DNA of 64,000 nucleotides from Adineta vaga. Taxonomy: Eukaryota; Rotifera. The notes under the pieces are model-generated. The model was not told the DNA's origin and did not search any database. It worked only from the letters and a program-made list of their open reading frames with translations. This document shows positions 33,383 to 43,944 of the stretch, piece after piece. Made by a program: the position numbers and the translations under genes. Location: NCBI GenBank assembly GCA_021613535.1, contig CP075496.1, positions 8,618,001 to 8,682,000 on the forward strand, read 5' to 3'. Position 1 is the stretch's first letter; every line of letters begins with the position of its first letter.

Positions 33383-34345
33383 TTATTTGCATAAGCAAAG
33401 ACAATTTTTTTTCATACATAGCAACAATTTCATTAGTATATCTTTAAATTCATGACGAAAAGATTTCGACATGAAAACATAGATCCAAAACGAAAGAGAA
33501 TTGTTAAGATATAAAAGAAATGATCGAGTAATATAAATCATTAATGTATGCCAAGGTTTATATACAATGTCACCTGAATCAAGTTGAAGAATTGTTGTAT
33601 AGAAAACAAATAATGTAAATGGAAATGTCAATGAAATATAAACGAAAATTTCAATTAATAATATTCGAATATAATCTCGATCACGTTTTCTTGTTGGATT
33701 TAAATTTGCTCTCAATTGTTGTGGTTGAACACGAGTACGAACCTCGTGTAAATTATTTAATATTAAAACACCACAAATAATCATCATCAATGGAGGAAGA
33801 AAACCGGCAAATATTAAAAGATAAATAGAATAAATTAATGCATGAAGCTTCACAATCATTTCACATCGTCCATTTTCAATAGATATCAATATTGGAATAA
33901 ATAAACATACGAGAATCCAAAAACTAATGACAAAAGCAATGCATCGAATTGTTATTCCATATTGAGTAAAATTTTTCAGGAAACGATGTTGAACACTTGT
34001 AGAAATATAACGATGAATACAAAGTAAAATAATAAATGTTCGTAATATTTGATAAAATGTATGTCGCAAATAAAATTGTATTTTACATATAATGATATAT
34101 GTTGTTAAAAGATCGGGATAATACAATGCATAGATAAATGGTATAGTACCTAAATTTAAACAGAAGAAATGACAAATTGTCATGGATAGAATATACAATG
34201 AACTGGAATTTCGACGATGAGTTGGTCGTGTAAATATGATTAGATTGAAAATTAAACCGATATTACCAAAGATCCAATATGTTGTCATTCCATATTGTGT
34301 TAAGGCATCCGCGATAAGATCAGTACTAGATTGGTTTGTATTCAT
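33383..34345 (-). CDS. Rhodopsin-like GPCR, single exon, 320 aa (second subfamily)
   Basis: Intact frame from MNTNQSSTDLIAD (two possible N-glycosylation contexts near the N-terminus). TM1 is WIFGNIGLIFNLIIF with the conserved Asn. TM2 is SSLYILSMTICHFFCLNLG. TM3 ends ILLCIHRYIST, where HRY replaces DRY. TM5 is LPPLMMIICGVLILNNL. Before TM6 lies NPTRKRDRDYIRILL, and TM7 is LLYLNNSLSFWIYVFMS (in place of NPxxY), followed by FRHEFKDIL. It differs clearly from the 7.6-13.8 kb receptors. The neighbouring pseudogene at 35027-35721 is its closest visible relative. The ligand is unknown. Confidence 0.88.
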   Translation of the reverse strand: MNTNQSSTDLIADALTQYGMTTYWIFGNIGLIFNLIIFTRPTHRRNSSSLYILSMTICHFFCLNLGTIPFIYALYYPDLLTTYIIICKIQFYLRHTFYQILRTFIILLCIHRYISTSVQHRFLKNFTQYGITIRCIAFVISFWILVCLFIPILISIENGRCEMIVKLHALIYSIYLLIFAGFLPPLMMIICGVLILNNLHEVRTRVQPQQLRANLNPTRKRDRDYIRILLIEIFVYISLTFPFTLFVFYTTILQLDSGDIVYKPWHTLMIYITRSFLLYLNNSLSFWIYVFMSKSFRHEFKDILMKLLLCMKKNCLCLCK

Positions 34346-35026
34346 AATTGTTTTGTAAGGAAATGAAAGTATGATAAGATAGTCTTTGTGTTAATGAGAG
34401 AGAAGAAAAAAGGTTCTTTTGAAGAGTCTCAGTAATTGTAAATGTCTTTTCAAGTGAATAGTAGCAGTATTCATAATTAGCGGATTCTCAAAAGAAAACT
34501 ACTGAACATACTGTGAAAATGAGCTAATATAAAATTTCGAAGAACTTAACCCTTTAATGTCAAGCACTTGAAAACCATGATTTCAATAGAAGATAGTTGT
34601 TGAAAGTAAGGCATGGATATATATATATATATTTAGGTCAAATCTAATTTAAAATAGAATAATCTGTCTGGTTTTCCTTTGGAAATAAATTATTTTTAAG
34701 TAAGATGGTTTTCTTTCTCATTTCATTTCGTTATTCAAAAACATAAAATTTATTTATAGAGAAAATGTACTCATTGAACTATGTATTGATCTTACATTTC
34801 CTAGTGATTTCCTTTTAAGATATACATTATAATGAGTAGTTTCAAGTCAGCAGGAAAAATATAATGATGATGATGCATTTTTCCACTATAAATTTTAATG
34901 AAAGTTTTTTTTTCGAGATTTTATTTTATTTTTCTTCTATAAACAACAGAAGAAAATACTATTGAATCAAAATAAAATTCTCACACTTTTCTAACGTTTT
35001 CAAGATTGTTGTTCAATCTACTTATC
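34346..35026. other. Intergenic; one (TA)n run
   Basis: AT-rich spacer with a (TA)n run at 34617-34632. No gene was recognised. Confidence 0.5.
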
Positions 35027-35721
35027 TTAAGTTTTTCTACTAAACAAAGACATACAGGCGTTCCGTATAAGATTTTTCACTGTACAACGAATTGATTGTG
35101 ATGCAATAAAGAAAATCCAAAATAGTAATCTATTATTAAGACAGAGTAAAGATGCACGTGCTATATGAGTGAGAAACATTTCTCGATCATGTTTTCGAAC
35201 AATTTTCATTGATGTTGCTGTTAATGAAATGATTCATTAATAATCTTACAAATGTAATCATTATTTTTCATATGGTATTACACTGGAACACGTGTTGTAT
35301 AAATGGAAAAGATACAAGCATTAGTAAGACCAAATATATCACAAATATTATTTTCAATAGATTGTAAAGCCGAAGGAAAAAGACTGAATAGAAGCCAAAA
35401 TATAATTACACAAGGAATAGTTCGAACAGCTATTTGATATCGACTAAAACAAGTAAAAAATGCTCGTTTATTAAATGCTGCATAACGATTCATACCTGCA
35501 ATAATAATAAATGTACGCATAATTTGACCGGAAAAATATCGAAAAATACTTATATATGCTTTACAATAAAATAACGAACTTATTGATGGATCTGTATTAT
35601 ACGAGGAATAGATGATCATATTAAGGATTGATCCAATATCATCAAATATTAAATAATTTATCGTATCATATCGTGTTAAGATTGTTTGAAGAGGAGCTGA
35701 TTGAAAGAAGAATGATGACAT
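35027..35721 (-). pseudogene. GPCR pseudogene related to 33383-34345
   Basis: An N-terminal piece (35721-35278) keeps a shortened TM1 region (LTRYDTINYLIFDDIGSILN), then IMRTFIIIAGMNRYAAF (TM3 end, NRY) and TM4, but the TM2 segment is largely missing. The frame stops at 35278-35280. A C-terminal piece (35209-35027) restarts with KIVRKHDREMF, matching the receptor's RKRDRDY, but jumps directly to ARASLLCLNNRLLFWIFF (TM7). TM5's end and TM6 are therefore gone. At least two deletions and one stop make it non-functional as a 7-TM receptor. Confidence 0.82.
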
Positions 35722-36080
35722 GATTAGAGTGAGAGATATTTACGATAGTTCGTTAATTCCAACATATTTATACTAACTCTCTTTAATTTATTAACTTTAT
35801 ATGGATTACGACTAATTAAATTTCATGTTTAGAACAGAAGAAAGCTGAAAGCATTATAATCTTTTAGCTTTTCCTTTCTTACTTTAAAACGATATTTTCT
35901 TACATCAAACTAATGATTACAACATATAATAGAGTATGAAAAGTAGACACATTCTTCTCCTTTCATATCCTTCAATGATATTTTTAGTCTTGTATTTAAT
36001 TTGATACATTTATTTCAAAAATGACTTATTTTGAAACAAAATTTTTGTCACTCGTAGCGAAGTTTCAAAGAACTGTTGCT
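35722..36080. other. Intergenic, nothing recognised
   Basis: Upstream flank of the GPCR pseudogene; no gene or repeat was recognised. Confidence 0.5.
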
Positions 36081-36311
36081 TTATTCGCACTTTATGGGAA
36101 ATATTTTCATTATGAAGTCAAATAGTAGGTAATAATTCAAAGAATTAGATATCATATGAGAGAACAAACAATCTTTCGAATACTCGATTAACTCAAAGAG
36201 AAAGTGATATACCATATGACCCGTTAAATGCAAGATTATTAGTGTTATCATTTGAATTTCTATTCTCTTATAACATTGGAAGATAGAAATAGACTTTGAC
36301 GATGTGTTCAA
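36081..36311 (-). pseudogene. Possible GPCR fragment (TM6-TM7-like)
   Basis: A 76-residue open frame. KRIEIQMITLIILHLTGHMV resembles the basic loop plus TM6 of the local GPCRs, and SNSLNYYLLFDFIMKIF resembles a TM7. No matching TM1-TM5 was found upstream. It could be a chance hydrophobic frame. Confidence 0.3.
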
Positions 36312-36444
36312 TATATATTGGCATGCTAAACCGTGTGAAACTACTTTTTATTGTAAGTAATCGAGAACTTGACTTAGTTTCTGAAGAAATCCATTGTTCC
36401 AAATAAAAAAAACAGTTTAATTATCGAACCATGAGTGTATTTTG

Positions 36445-37469
36445 TTAAATATTCATTGTATGAATTTGATTATGTCTTCGAACTAGTTTTGCTCGAAGAA
36501 AGAAATTGTATAGAGTCATAAATTTTTGTTGAATATCGGGAATAAATAAAATACAAATATATGGCAGAAATAATGATTGAATATATGGAAGATAAACAAA
36601 AAATGTTGAAAGAAGATAAGCAAGTTGATCTGTATTGTGAAATATTTGAATGGTTACAATCGTACAATAAGGTATCCAAGCAATCATATATGGCAAAGCA
36701 ATAGCGAGTAATTGTATACTAAGTTTTACCGAACGATGCTAAAATACGTCAACAATTATTCTTCATGATGTCAAAGATATTTTTCTTTTCTATTCTTACC
36801 CATGCCGAACGTCGATCTGCTGTTATGACTATTCCTTTCATTCGATACCGTTGAATAAAATGTCGTATAATTAAAATAATATTAACAATAAAAGTAATCA
36901 GTACCATCGATATACCATTTCCAACCCAATCAAATAAACCTAATGTTTGTTCAAATTGATAACATGCACCACCACAAAGATATAAATTGACATTATAAAC
37001 TGGTTGACATCTATGTAATATTATAACACCAATAAAGAATAGAGGACAATAGAGAATGATAACAATAGTAGGAATATAATGAAGACAAATTTGATATTGT
37101 ATAATGAATCGTTCGTGATAGATGAAGAGATAACGTTCAATCGATGTCCATGTCATTAGCATGATATTCAGTAAGAATAGAGAATAGTTCAAAGTAAGCC
37201 AAGGTGTACATAACTTTTCCATATAAATCGTATCTTTATAAAGATAATAGAGTGTAAATGGAAGTTCAATTGTAATAATTAAACCATTAAATACGAGTAG
37301 AATTCCATAAATTTGACTTTGTAAACGACACCACTTGAAATGATATAAACTATAAGAAATTTATTTTAGTAATAATAATGTTATTATTCTAAACTTACAA
37401 GAAAATGGTACATAGAAATGAAGGTGTTTGTAATACTAAAAGTAAATAGAATTTAATTTTGTTCTGCAT
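36445..37469 (-). CDS. Rhodopsin-like GPCR with introns (3 exons, third subfamily)
   Basis: Exon 1 starts at 37469 (MQNKIKFYLLLVLQTPSF, TM1). An intron at about 37400-37352 leads to YHFKWCRLQSQIYGILLVFNGLIITIE (TM2). TM3 ends MLMTWTSIERYLFIYH (ERY in place of DRY). CQPVYNVNLYLCGGACYQF is a Cys-rich second extracellular loop, and TM5 is GISMVLITFIVNIILII. A second intron (37,2xx-side exon ends SAW; next exon HRSVKLSIQLLAIALPYMIAW, TM6) precedes TM7 (LPYIQSLFLPYICILFIPDIQ). The frame is consistent across both introns and ends at 36445. Having introns separates it from the intronless receptors nearby. A decayed copy lies at about 37940-38339. Confidence 0.82.
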
Positions 37470-37939
37470 CGAATTTATTGATTGTATTGTGTAATTTCAA
37501 TCAACTATTATTGATATTCAATTCTATGACAGAAAGACTATTTACATCGAAATTCTTATGAAATGACAGAAATATATGTTATAGAAATTTCTAAAGAATC
37601 TCTTCGAGAGAAGAAAAAAAGAATTTACATTACACAAATTAATCTTCTTATTATTCATGGGAAATAATCATCAGACAGAAATAAGAGTAATCTCAGAATT
37701 ACATATTCATTCGTTAGGATTTCTTATTAATCATGTATCTTGATGAAATATAATGATCTATGTTCATTCAAAATTAGAGAATAAAAACAAAATCTATCTA
37801 AGCAGAATTCAAAGAATAAATATTGTTAAATTCAAATGTCAACATGTATGAACGAAGCCTTTGAAAGTTAAGATTGAGTATAGAAGACGCTAAGATTGCT
37901 TTTATGTTTTTGAACTAATTCTATACTGATAAAAAGATT

Positions 37940-38339
37940 CGTAAATCATTACAATATTTATTTTCTTAACAACAATCAAACCAAGTGTCTGTTCGTATTA
38001 ATAACATGCGCCACCGCAAGTATACCTTTGTATATCATAATTAGATTGACATCTATTCCATAGATGATAATAATACATCCGATAGGAATATAATGTCATA
38101 AGAAATAATGTCTTAAGATCAGTTTTTCATAATAAATAAATATCTTACAGTTCCTTCATTTGACTCTGTAAATAAGACCATTTTAAATAGAACAATTTAA
38201 AAAAGTTTAACAAAAAAAAAAGTTTGTTCTCGTTCTCTTTTATGAAATTATATTTACATGAAAAAGGCACATCCAATTGAAGGTATTTGTAAGGCCAATA
38301 GAATATAGAATTTAATCGTTTTTGAATAATAACTGGCAT
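37940..38339 (-). pseudogene. Decayed copy of the 36445-37469 GPCR
   Basis: Reading minus, 38330-38255 gives KTIKFYILLALQIPS then GCAFFM before a GTAAAT donor, closely matching exon 1 (KIKFYLLLVLQTPSFLC) of the intact gene, including the splice position. The remnant of exon 2 reads KWSYLQSQM (intact: KWCRLQSQI) at ~38180. After a large deletion come NRCQSNYDIQRYTCGGACY, a stop codon, then YEQTLGL at ~38050-37975 (intact: HRCQPVYNVNLYLCGGACYQFEQTLGL). TM2-TM4 and TM5-TM7 are missing. Confidence 0.85.
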
Positions 38340-38678
38340 TGATTTCCATTAGGAATACTGTATGGAAAGACAGAAAAAATAAATAAACTGAAGATGACTC
38401 TAGTTTTTATGATTTTCTTCATATTATTAGCAGAGAAACGATAAGACACTGAAAATTGACAATTTTATACTTTTTTTTTCGTATTACCAAGTTGAACATC
38501 TCAAGACGTGAAAAATTAAAAGAAACTTTTCTTTTAACAAAAAATATCGTGAGAAATCTATTATTTAGATAATTTATGACGACGTCTTTAATTATATTAA
38601 CAGTAGCTAAAAGACATTCGAATAATCTTAAATCCAATGATGACGACAATTGAATTTATATCTCTAATTGATTAATAT
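38340..38678. other. Intergenic, nothing recognised
   Basis: Spacer between the GPCR pseudogene and the NOX gene 3' end. A 76-residue frame is not supported. Confidence 0.5.
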
Positions 38679-40474
38679 TTAAAAATTTTCTTTATTCAAA
38701 TAGAAATGAACTTCATTTTCTGATAGACTTTTATCATTCATCGTGATGCACAATTGTTGAAGTTGTTTTGTTAATGGTTTTGGACCACATACAAAAACCC
38801 CAATATTTCTTTTCTGCTTTGAATTCCAATCTTCATCGATAATTGATTGAAAATCGACATCAAATTTCGGTCGTCCATAATATGTTTTTGCTTGTAAACC
38901 TGTCCATATATCACGTTCATGAGGATTATTTTCAACAACTGCTCGTGCTTCTTTCATTGACCATTGTGTTAAATAAATTTTATATGTAAGAAAATTAATT
39001 CGATCTTGTAATTCTTGTTCGAGTTCTTGAAGTAATTGAGCAAACCATTCATAGCATGCGGTCGTATTACATATCCAATAGAAATAAACACGACGTAGTC
39101 GAATATCATCCGTTGCTTTCGAAGAACGAATATGTTTCAAAATTGCTGCATAGGGTGTCACTAAATAAAATAAAATAAATACAAAAAACAAATAATAATC
39201 AAATGAGAGTTTTTACCTCCTATTCCAGCACCAATAAGAACAACACCATCATAATTGAATACATCATCTGCTGGACTTCCATATGGACCATCAATACTTA
39301 ATCGAGGAATATTTTCCGGATAGTTTTCAAGCTTTTTAGCTAGTTCTTTCGTCCAATTTCCTACTGTTCGAATATGTACACTAACATAATCTTCTTCGGC
39401 TGCTGATGTAACAGTAAATGGATGCCATTCAAATTTAGCAAGAGCAAAACATTTTATATAAATATATTGACCTGGTTGAGGTGTTGTCATCGACTTTTTA
39501 TTAAAACAAATTTCAATAACATTCGATTCATGCCGAATAACATTCGTAATTTCAACATGTTGTAAACTACGTATAAAACGAAGAATACGTTCAAGAAGAT
39601 AAAGAACAAGTGGACAACATAACCATATCCAACTTGCTGGTTTTGAACCAGAAAAACGTGGATAAATTTGACATTGTTGTGAAGTACTCCATTCACGATA
39701 TAATGATGCACATATATCTGGATTATGTTCTTGAATATTTACTTGTGATTTAACTAATCCTTGAATTCCATGTAACATTAAACAGACAAAAAAAACAATA
39801 AAAAGATGATGAGTAAACCAAAATATTTCATAAAATGAACGACGAATCAGTAAAGTCGATGAACTAATCATTAGAATTAAACAAATACATAGAATAACAC
39901 CAGTAATTCCTGCTGTTGTACTAAGCATAATGCCAACGCCTAATGTTTTAGGATTAACTTTTCCAACGGGATTTATTTGTGATTCAGGCGATTTTAAATA
40001 TAATAAATTTAGTACAGCAGCAAGTGTGTCATGTTCATTATTTACATCAATAAATCGTTCGTAATTATAAATATGTGCACCTACATGTATTAATGACCAA
40101 AAACAGATAGCATAACCCACACAACGATGAAATTCAACATGTTGATCAAATAAACGAATAGTAAATCGACGAAAACGTGATTGTGTAATACAACGTGGTA
40201 GTAAATAACGAATTAATGATAATAAATTTCGACAAACAGGTAAAAGGATTAATAAACAATTGAAATTTAAACATAGAGCTGATGCACGAGCAATACTAAC
40301 ACCATCGTATATCAATACACGAAGATAAAAATATGAACGTGATCGATGATAATTGAAAAATTGTCCAAGAAATAAACTTATATTTGTTATTAACCATAGA
40401 AATAAGAAAACAATACTTGCAAAATCATTAACAAGAAACAGTCGAAACCATAAACGAATAGATTGCAAAGACAT
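38679..40474 (-). CDS. NOX2-like: NADPH oxidase, NOX2 (gp91phox) type, 579 aa, 2 exons
   Basis: Exons 40474-39217 and 39160-38679; the intron falls inside GAGIG|VTPYAAIL and joins cleanly. The enzyme moves electrons from NADPH via FAD and two hemes across the membrane to oxygen, making superoxide. Visible parts: six-helix N-half with heme-ligand histidines in EFHRCVGYAICFWSLIHVGAH and FWFTHHLFIVFFVCLMLHG; HPFTVTSA for FAD; DGPYGSP; GAGIGVTPYAAIL and CGPKPLTKQL for NADPH; and the C-terminus HFYLNKENF, as in vertebrate NOX2. There is no EF-hand extension, so it is NOX1-4-like rather than NOX5/DUOX and would depend on partner subunits. Length matches human NOX2 (570 aa). Roles could be defence or redox signalling. 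Confidence 0.93.
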
Positions 40475-40923
40475 TTAACTAGAAACAAATGATTATTCAT
40501 ATCAAAGATCTATTACAGATTTTTCTCACCTTTTCCTCAATCTAACGTGAGTACGAGAACTGTTGATATATGAATCTATCTTTCATTTATCTTCAGAACA
40601 AATGATAATATATATATATATATACATCATTTTTTAGTCATCATTCTGTTTGTGCTGATAATATTTACGTGAAAGAAAGAAGAAAACAAGAAAGACATTT
40701 CTTATGATTTATATTCAGCACATATGAGTAATGAAATAACGTTTGTTTTTATTAAAACTTGTTTATGATATTGAGAAATTCATTACTTATTGTGAATAAG
40801 CATTATGAATTATTAAATAAAATATCCGTAAGTATACACAAAACTTCTATAAAAAAATGACGAATAATTTGATTAATATCATGATAACAAAACTGAGTAA
40901 TGAAATAAACAAAACATATTTGA
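40475..40923. other. Intergenic; (TA)n near NOX promoter
   Basis: NOX promoter side, with a (TA)n run at 40608-40624, about 135 bp upstream of the NOX start. Nothing else was recognised. Confidence 0.5.
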
Positions 40924-41991
40924 TCAATTCGATGGTATAGTTTGAGAATTATCCATATGTAATTCATTTGTATTATTAAATTCTCGATGTAATCTTCGTT
41001 TACATAGATCTGTTATAAAAATCGGTGTTTTACCATATTGTGGTAAGTCTTTTGTTTCAACTCGAATTCTTCCTGCTGCAACACCATATTGTCCAGCTAA
41101 TGGTAAAAACCAAAAACAATTTTCATCACGTAATGCTGCAGCTATGTAATACAAAGCACCAATAAAATAAAGTATATCCCCATATTTGTACAATATATTT
41201 GTTCCATATTCTTCTGGATAGAGATTTATTTGAACATTATATATAATATAAATAAATGAACTTATTGTTGTTGTTATATACGCCATTGTATCGGGATCGT
41301 CGAAAGTAAAACCTCGCCCGATTGTACGAGTATACGTCATATACCAAGACATGATCCTGTAAGATAAATCAAAAATAGTGATGTAATTTATTGAGAGAAA
41401 TATTTTATTGTGATTTTACCATCCAAATGAAGCAATTAATTCAATAATAGCCGCAAATAATTCAATTTTATGAACAAATAATGTATAATAACCACCGAGT
41501 GTATCCTGTTTAGAATACCAAAAAGCTGACCAAAGATAAAGTCCAGCTTCAATATGATTCAAATATTCCGGAATCATAATAATATCTAACGATGATCGAT
41601 CATGCCATGCCCACCAATAGAGAAATGCAGATATCAAATGTAAAATACCAAGAAAGATATAATATCGATTGATATCAGAATTGTGTTCAATAAGTTGATT
41701 AAGATTATTTGAAGGTAAAAGAGATTTATTCGTTGAACGTTCATTAAAATTAGGATGGAAATTGATAATTAATATTCCAATAGAATAAATTAGATAAACA
41801 ATATTTGCAAGCATATATCGACTTAGTAATAGTTTTTTCCAACAGATAGGTACTCGAACTCGTATATATTTCCATCGTAGTGCCTTACAAATCGAACTAA
41901 ATGATTGAAGTTCATGAATCGGACTAGTTAAATCTTTATTATCTAAGATTACAACAGATGCTGTTTGATTGCCACTCACATTCATCGTCAT
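40924..41991 (-). CDS. Polytopic membrane protein A of a tandem pair (~330 aa, 2 exons)
   Basis: Start MTMNVSGNQTASV (41991); one short intron (~41418-41357) joins ..LIASFGW to MSWYMTYTRTIGRGF. About seven hydrophobic helices are visible, including YMLANIVYLIYSIGILIINF, YYIFLGILHLISAFLYWWAW, KIELFAAIIELIASFGW and DILYFIGALYYIAAALRD. Soluble motifs shared with the neighbour at 42819-43944 are EYLNHIEAGLYLWSAFWYSKQDTLGG, RGFTFDDPDTM and WFLPLAGQYGVAAGRIRVET. I do not recognise a named family. The strong conservation between copies shows the family is under selection; it could be an unusual transporter or sensor. Confidence 0.75.
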
Positions 41992-42297
41992 CGTTGATAT
42001 ATGATATGAACAATCAATGATGTTATCCGAACAGAACAGAACATCTAGACAATAGCGAGCGAATCATCCGTTAGATACATAGAGGTCATCGATATCAGTT
42101 TATCCGTGATTAGTCTTTCAGTTCCGAAAGCAAGAGCTCCGTCTTCTAATTAAACATGGATTATGTATGTTTGTACCGATTATATCTTGTTGCTTAGATG
42201 TATTAGTTTCGATCTGTACTACTATCCATTGATTCACATTCTAGAGAGTTACTACTGATAAATAGTGGTGTTCTTCCTCACATTTATATTTGATTAA

Positions 42298-42422
42298 GGG
42301 TGGGTGAGGGTGTGAGGGTGTGGGTGTGTGTGTGTAGGTGTGGATCAGTGTAGGCGAGGTTGAGGGTGTCAGTAATTGATTGATACAATAATCTCACTCT
42401 TGCCCACACCAACACCCACACA
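42298..42422. repeat. G-rich telomere-like / G-quadruplex tract with C-rich partner
   Basis: Five GGG runs with short loops (loops T, TGA, TGTGA, TGT) occupy 42298-42324, followed by TGTGTGTG, AGGTGTGG and GAGGGTGTC up to 42369. At 42401-42422 the opposite strand is G-rich (GCCCACACCAACACCCACAC), so the two halves could pair. GTGTGGG units resemble the TGTGGG telomere repeat reported for bdelloids. Confidence 0.7.
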
Positions 42423-42490
42423 TCTTCAAGATGTATGCGAGGATCGAGGGATGTTATAGAAAGACGAATACTGGTAAAAATACCATAATT

Positions 42491-42684
42491 TACTGAACAA
42501 AGAAGATTTTATACTGATATCTTAATTATTTTACTGATCAAATGATTAAATTGCCGATCAAAAAATATATATCTACTGATCAGAATTAAAAATAATATAC
42601 TGATCATATTTTGATATGTTTACTGGTATTTCGAATAATTTACTGATCAAAAACTACTGATCATTCACAATAAAATACTGATCA
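42491..42684 (+). promoter_or_regulatory. Cluster of TACTGATCA motifs (6 exact, 4 variants)
   Basis: Exact TACTGATCA starts at 42532, 42574, 42598, 42641, 42655 and 42676. Variants are TACTGAACA (42491), TACTGATAT (42512), TGCCGATCA (42552) and TACTGGTAT (42621). All are in the same orientation with irregular spacing (14-43 bp), unlike a simple tandem repeat. The array is ~500-700 bp upstream of paralogue A and could bind a factor or be a degenerate satellite. Confidence 0.65.
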
Positions 42685-42818
42685 TTTAAATACAAGTCAA
42701 TAATAACTATGTCAGCATAGACTATTTTTTACATTATGTACTTGAAAAATGAAACGAACGTACTTTTTGTCGATAAGGGAAACCTTTTATTTCGAAATAA
42801 TCTAGACGAAGAAAGAAC

Positions 42819-43944
42819 TTAAAAATATGTTGATAGAACATCAATATTTATCGTCTGTTCGCGTAGTTTATTCTTTTCTGTATTCACTTTTCGCCGTCTA
42901 CATAAATCAGTAATAAGTATATTTGGATTTCCAAATTTCGGTAAAGTTCTTGTATCGACATGAATTCTACCTGCCGCAATTCCATATTGTCCAGCTAATG
43001 GTAAAAACCAAAACCAATTTTCATCACGTAATGTTCCGAAAATATAATAAATTGATCCAATAAAACCAAGAATATCTGCATAAGTGAAGATTTGATTACT
43101 TCCATAAGTTTCCGGATAGATATTGATTTGAATATTATATACAAGATAAATAAGTGTATTGGATGTTGTAGTTAAATATCCCATGGTATCAGGATCATCC
43201 AAAGTAAAACCTCGTCCCAATGTTCTCGTATATGTCATATACCACGAGACCATCCTTTAACAAAACAAAAAATCAAAATTTTTCATATAAAAAAAAGAAG
43301 TCTGTACCATCCAATTGCAGCACATAATTCAACACATGATGCAGTTAATTCAATTCGATGTATAGCTATTGTATAAAACCCGCCAAGTGTATCTTGTTTT
43401 GAATACCATATAGATGACCAAAGATAAAGGCCAGCTTGAATATGATTGAGATATTCTGGTATGAGAACAACATCAAACCATGATCGACCTCGCCATGCGA
43501 TAATGTAAAGAAAAGCTACAAGAATATTCACTGCAGCTAGACCTTGAGGAAAAAATAACAAATAATTAATGTTGTATTGAAATGAATAGAAAAAAAATAA
43601 TGACTTACCAATATAAATACGATTAGCATACTCATTCATTTGCACAGGTCGATCAAGGGGAGCTAAATCGTAATCATTGTGTCATTAGATGATGTATCAG
43701 ATGCCATTGTACTGAAATCCGGATGAAAATCAATAATAAGTAATGCAATAGTATATCCCAAATAGATCAAATTTGCTAACATATATCGATTATGTAAAGA
43801 TTTTTTAAGACAAATCGGTATCCGTTTGCGAACATGTTTCCATCGTAATGCGTCGCATAATGAAGTAAATGCTTCTTGTTCATTATAAGGAGCAGTTAAA
43901 TCATTTTCATCTTCATCTGTTTTTACTGGATAGGTAGCAGGCAT
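42819..43944 (-). CDS. Polytopic membrane protein B of a tandem pair (3-4 exons, frameshift)
   Basis: Start MPATYPVKTDEDEND (43944). It aligns along its length with the 40924-41991 protein (ALRWKHVRKRIPICLKKSL, YMLANLIYLGYTIALLIIDFHPDF, EYLNHIQAGLYLWSSIWYSKQDTLGG, RGFTLDDPDTMGYL, WFLPLAGQYGIAAGRIHVDT). Introns at ~43603-43540 and ~43310-43255 join in phase. After ..DTSSNDTM the first frame stops at 43663-43665, while homologous sequence (DYDLAPLDRPVQMNEYANR) continues in the adjacent frame, so one base is missing in the linker at about 43665-43690. Since the break is in a variable linker and everything downstream is well kept, an assembly indel or very recent mutation is likely. Family unknown. 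Confidence 0.72.

Larger units (their letters stand above)
41992..42818. other. Intergenic between tandem paralogues: G-rich tract plus motif array
   Basis: It holds a G/T-rich, G-quadruplex-capable tract (42298-42369), a C-rich mirror (42401-42422) and a cluster of TACTGATCA motifs (42491-42684). No gene was found. Confidence 0.7.
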
